In this document: in pieces, positions 6,510-7,935 of the stretch
Layout: each line of letters starts with the position of its first letter
How positions within the stretch are numbered: the stretch's first letter is position 1
Position numbers and translations under genes: made by a program
The notes under the pieces: model-generated
The model's database searches: none
The model's input: only the letters and a program-made list of their open reading frames with translations
What the model was told of the DNA's origin: nothing
NCBI GenBank assembly: GCA_021545595.1
Contig: JAJRVG010000202.1
Coordinates: forward strand, 1 to 7,935
Reading direction: 5' to 3'
DNA length: 7,935 bases
Origin: Zetaproteobacteria bacterium
GTDB lineage: Bacteria; Pseudomonadota; Zetaproteobacteria; Mariprofundales; Mariprofundaceae

Positions 6510-7709
6510 ATGAACAGAGCAACGCCTACAACAACAAATAGAAGGTCATTCGCTTCATGGCCACACTTTGAGCAGGACGAAATTGATGCTGTCTCTGATG
6601 TGCTTGCAAGCGGCAGGGTCAATTACTGGACAGGAGATCAGGGCAGGCTCTTTGAAAAGGAGTTCGCCGGATATGTTGGTGTAAAACATGCAGTAGCGCT
6701 GGCCAATGGAACAGTCGCCCTTGAAGCCGCCCTGCTTGCTCTGGGAGTGGGAGAAGGTGACGATGTCATTGTTCCCAGCCGGACTTTTATCGCTACGGCA
6801 AGCAGTGTCGTAATACGAGGTGCAAGGCCGGTTATTGCCGATATTGACGCTGTCAGTGGAAATATCACTGTAGAAACAATCAGGCAGGCTATGACGCCTG
6901 AAACCAGAGCCATCATTGTGGTTCATATGTCCGGGTGGCCATGTGATATGAAGCCGATCATCGGTTTTGCAAAGAGAAAGGGATTAAAGGTGATCGAAGA
7001 TTGCGCTCAGGCACATGGCGCTGAATACCATGGCCAAAAAGTTGGATCATTTGGTGATGTGGCGGCCTTCTCTTTTTGTCAGGATAAGATCATGACGACC
7101 GGTGGTGAAGGCGGCATGCTGGTTACAGATAGTGAGGCTGTCTGGAAAAGAGCCTGGGCATTTAAAGACCATGGTAAAAGTTTCGAGACGGTTTTTAACA
7201 GGAAACACTCTCCCGGATTTCGGTGGTTGCATGAGTCATTTGGAACCAACTGGCGCATGACAGAGATGCAGTCAGCACTGGGGAGAATTCAATTAAAAAA
7301 ACTGGACGGATGGGTTGAGAAACGCCGACAAAATGCAGCGTTGCTGAGTGCCGGGCTTAAGGATGTTAAGGGCCTGACAGTTCCGATTCCCGCAGAGGGA
7401 GTTTGCTCGTCATATTATCGTTTTACTCTGTTTGTAGATAAAAAAGAGCTCAATAGCGGTTGGGATCGAGGTCGGATTGTCGATGCGATTAATAGAGAGG
7501 GAGTTCCATGTTTTCAGAGTGGGTGCAGCGAAATCTGTCGTGAAAAGAGTTTTCAGGTGAACGGCATGGCTCCGGCAGAGCCGTTGCCTGTTGCCCGTGA
7601 GTTTGGCAAATCCAATTTCTGTCTGCTGGTTCATCCGACACTGAACGATGAAGATATGGGCCATGCCGTCGAGGTTGTTAAGGGAGTCATGGCTGCAGCA
7701 TCAGCTTAA
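6510..7709 (+). CDS. pglE: DegT/DnrJ/EryC1 PLP-dependent sugar aminotransferase, PglE-like
   Basis: This 399-residue cytoplasmic enzyme belongs to the fold-type I sugar aminotransferases. The N-terminal PHFEQDEIDAV and SGRVNYWTGDQ region (18-44) is typical of the family. The phosphate-binding ANGT is at 65-68, and the aspartate that holds the pyridine nitrogen is Asp164 in VIEDCAQAHG. The PLP-forming lysine is Lys193 in SFCQDKIMTTGGEGGM (188-203), and the substrate-side segment GTNWRMTEMQSALG is at 245-258. It should transfer an amino group, usually from glutamate, to the C4 keto group of UDP-2-acetamido-2,6-dideoxy-4-keto-glucose, supplying the PglD substrate. WbpE or Per-like roles on other sugars cannot be excluded. 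At about 400 residues it is slightly longer than C. jejuni PglE, with a Thr/Asn/Arg-rich N-terminal tail before residue 14. No good Shine-Dalgarno precedes ATG 6510 (AGGGA is 19 bases away), yet no better in-frame start exists. Confidence 0.92.
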   Translation: MNRATPTTTNRRSFASWPHFEQDEIDAVSDVLASGRVNYWTGDQGRLFEKEFAGYVGVKHAVALANGTVALEAALLALGVGEGDDVIVPSRTFIATASSVVIRGARPVIADIDAVSGNITVETIRQAMTPETRAIIVVHMSGWPCDMKPIIGFAKRKGLKVIEDCAQAHGAEYHGQKVGSFGDVAAFSFCQDKIMTTGGEGGMLVTDSEAVWKRAWAFKDHGKSFETVFNRKHSPGFRWLHESFGTNWRMTEMQSALGRIQLKKLDGWVEKRRQNAALLSAGLKDVKGLTVPIPAEGVCSSYYRFTLFVDKKELNSGWDRGRIVDAINREGVPCFQSGCSEICREKSFQVNGMAPAEPLPVAREFGKSNFCLLVHPTLNDEDMGHAVEVVKGVMAAASA

Positions 7710-7935
7710 GAGCAGATTCGGATGCCTCTAACGCATTGTTATTCCTGAAAAAACAGGGTTCGGATATTGTTAATACAACCGGTTCGAATTGATGAGTAGT
7801 ATTTTCCAATCCATAAATGAGTCTGAAAGTTAAGCGCATGGTTTGTATGTCATGCTGCTTTGTTGTTCTGTCCAAAGATTGTTTTGAACAAGATTTTACG
7901 AGCATTTCGTAAATGCCTCCATGCGTCAAGATCAG
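7710..7935 (+). other. Downstream region without a convincing gene
   Basis: No gene is convincing here. Short forward frames from ATG 7817 (31 codons) and from a possible TTG 7884 to the window edge lack a good ribosome site. CCTG-A6-CAGG at 7744-7757 is a weak four-base-pair hairpin without a following T-run, so I do not call a terminator. The motif TTCGGAT occurs at 7717-7723 and 7759-7765, with a near copy TTCGAAT at 7783-7789. No promoter is clear. The operon may continue past the window. Confidence 0.4.
7895..7916 (+). repeat. Two overlapping, mutually exclusive inverted repeats
   Basis: TTTACGA (7895-7901) pairs perfectly with TCGTAAA (7907-7913) across GCATT. GCATTT (7902-7907) pairs perfectly with AAATGC (7911-7916) across CGT. 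They share bases, so only one can form at a time. No T-run follows. The role is unknown. Confidence 0.5.

Noticed and set aside
6555..6926. Reverse-strand frame of 123 codons, plus others of similar size at 2057-2425, 2434-2808 and 2995-3309
   Set aside because: They lie fully inside well-supported plus-strand genes, have cysteine- and serine-rich low-quality translations, and match no known motif.
7744..7757. CCTG-A6-CAGG hairpin after the aminotransferase as a terminator
   Set aside because: The stem is only four base pairs and is followed by GTTCGGAT, with no T-run.
7717..7789. Three TTCGGAT/TTCGAAT copies as a repeat array or operator
   Set aside because: They are only seven bases long, one copy is inexact, and spacings of 42 and 24 are uneven. 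This is compatible with chance.

Overview
The window is part of a surface-glycan or glycoprotein-glycan assembly locus on the plus strand. Base composition is roughly balanced, codons are mixed, Shine-Dalgarno sites are of the GGAGG type and genes are tightly packed. The sugar-nucleotide, undecaprenyl-phosphate and MurJ-like components point to a Gram-negative bacterium, probably a proteobacterium. No marker fixes the species. I see no RNA genes, insertion sequences, CRISPR arrays or phage genes.

Layout from left to right: the last 41 codons of an unrecognised gene (2-127); an extended short-chain dehydrogenase/epimerase (151-1107); a very large integral membrane protein of 974 residues (1172-4096); a family 4 glycosyltransferase (start best placed at GTG 4149, end 5282); a PglC-type phosphoglycosyl transferase (5279-5872); a PglD-type N-acetyltransferase (5869-6498); and a PglE-type PLP aminotransferase (6510-7709). 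The last 226 bases contain no convincing gene. Gaps of 23, 64, 52, -4, -4 and 11 bases, with no terminator between genes, suggest one transcription unit. Two junctions are ATGA overlaps, which indicates translational coupling.

The right half matches the gene order pglA-pglC-pglD-(wlaJ)-pglE of the Campylobacter jejuni N-glycosylation locus. By family knowledge, the aminotransferase and acetyltransferase would convert a UDP-4-keto-6-deoxy-GlcNAc precursor to UDP-N,N'-diacetylbacillosamine. The PglC-like enzyme would place its phosphosugar on undecaprenyl phosphate, and the GT4 enzyme would add the next sugar on the cytoplasmic face. The 4,6-dehydratase (PglF type) needed to start this route is not in the window, and neither is a recognisable oligosaccharyltransferase or ABC flippase.

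The most unusual feature is the 974-residue protein. Its first ~440 residues look like a GT-C-type polytopic membrane glycosyltransferase. A charged ~48-residue linker follows, and the last ~485 residues form a MurJ/MviN-like flippase domain. One polypeptide therefore seems to combine lipid-linked glycan flipping with a membrane glycosyltransfer step. The flippase half lacks the usual Asn-Leu-Arg-Arg segment of MurJ, so I infer that its cargo is a lipid-linked oligosaccharide rather than lipid II.
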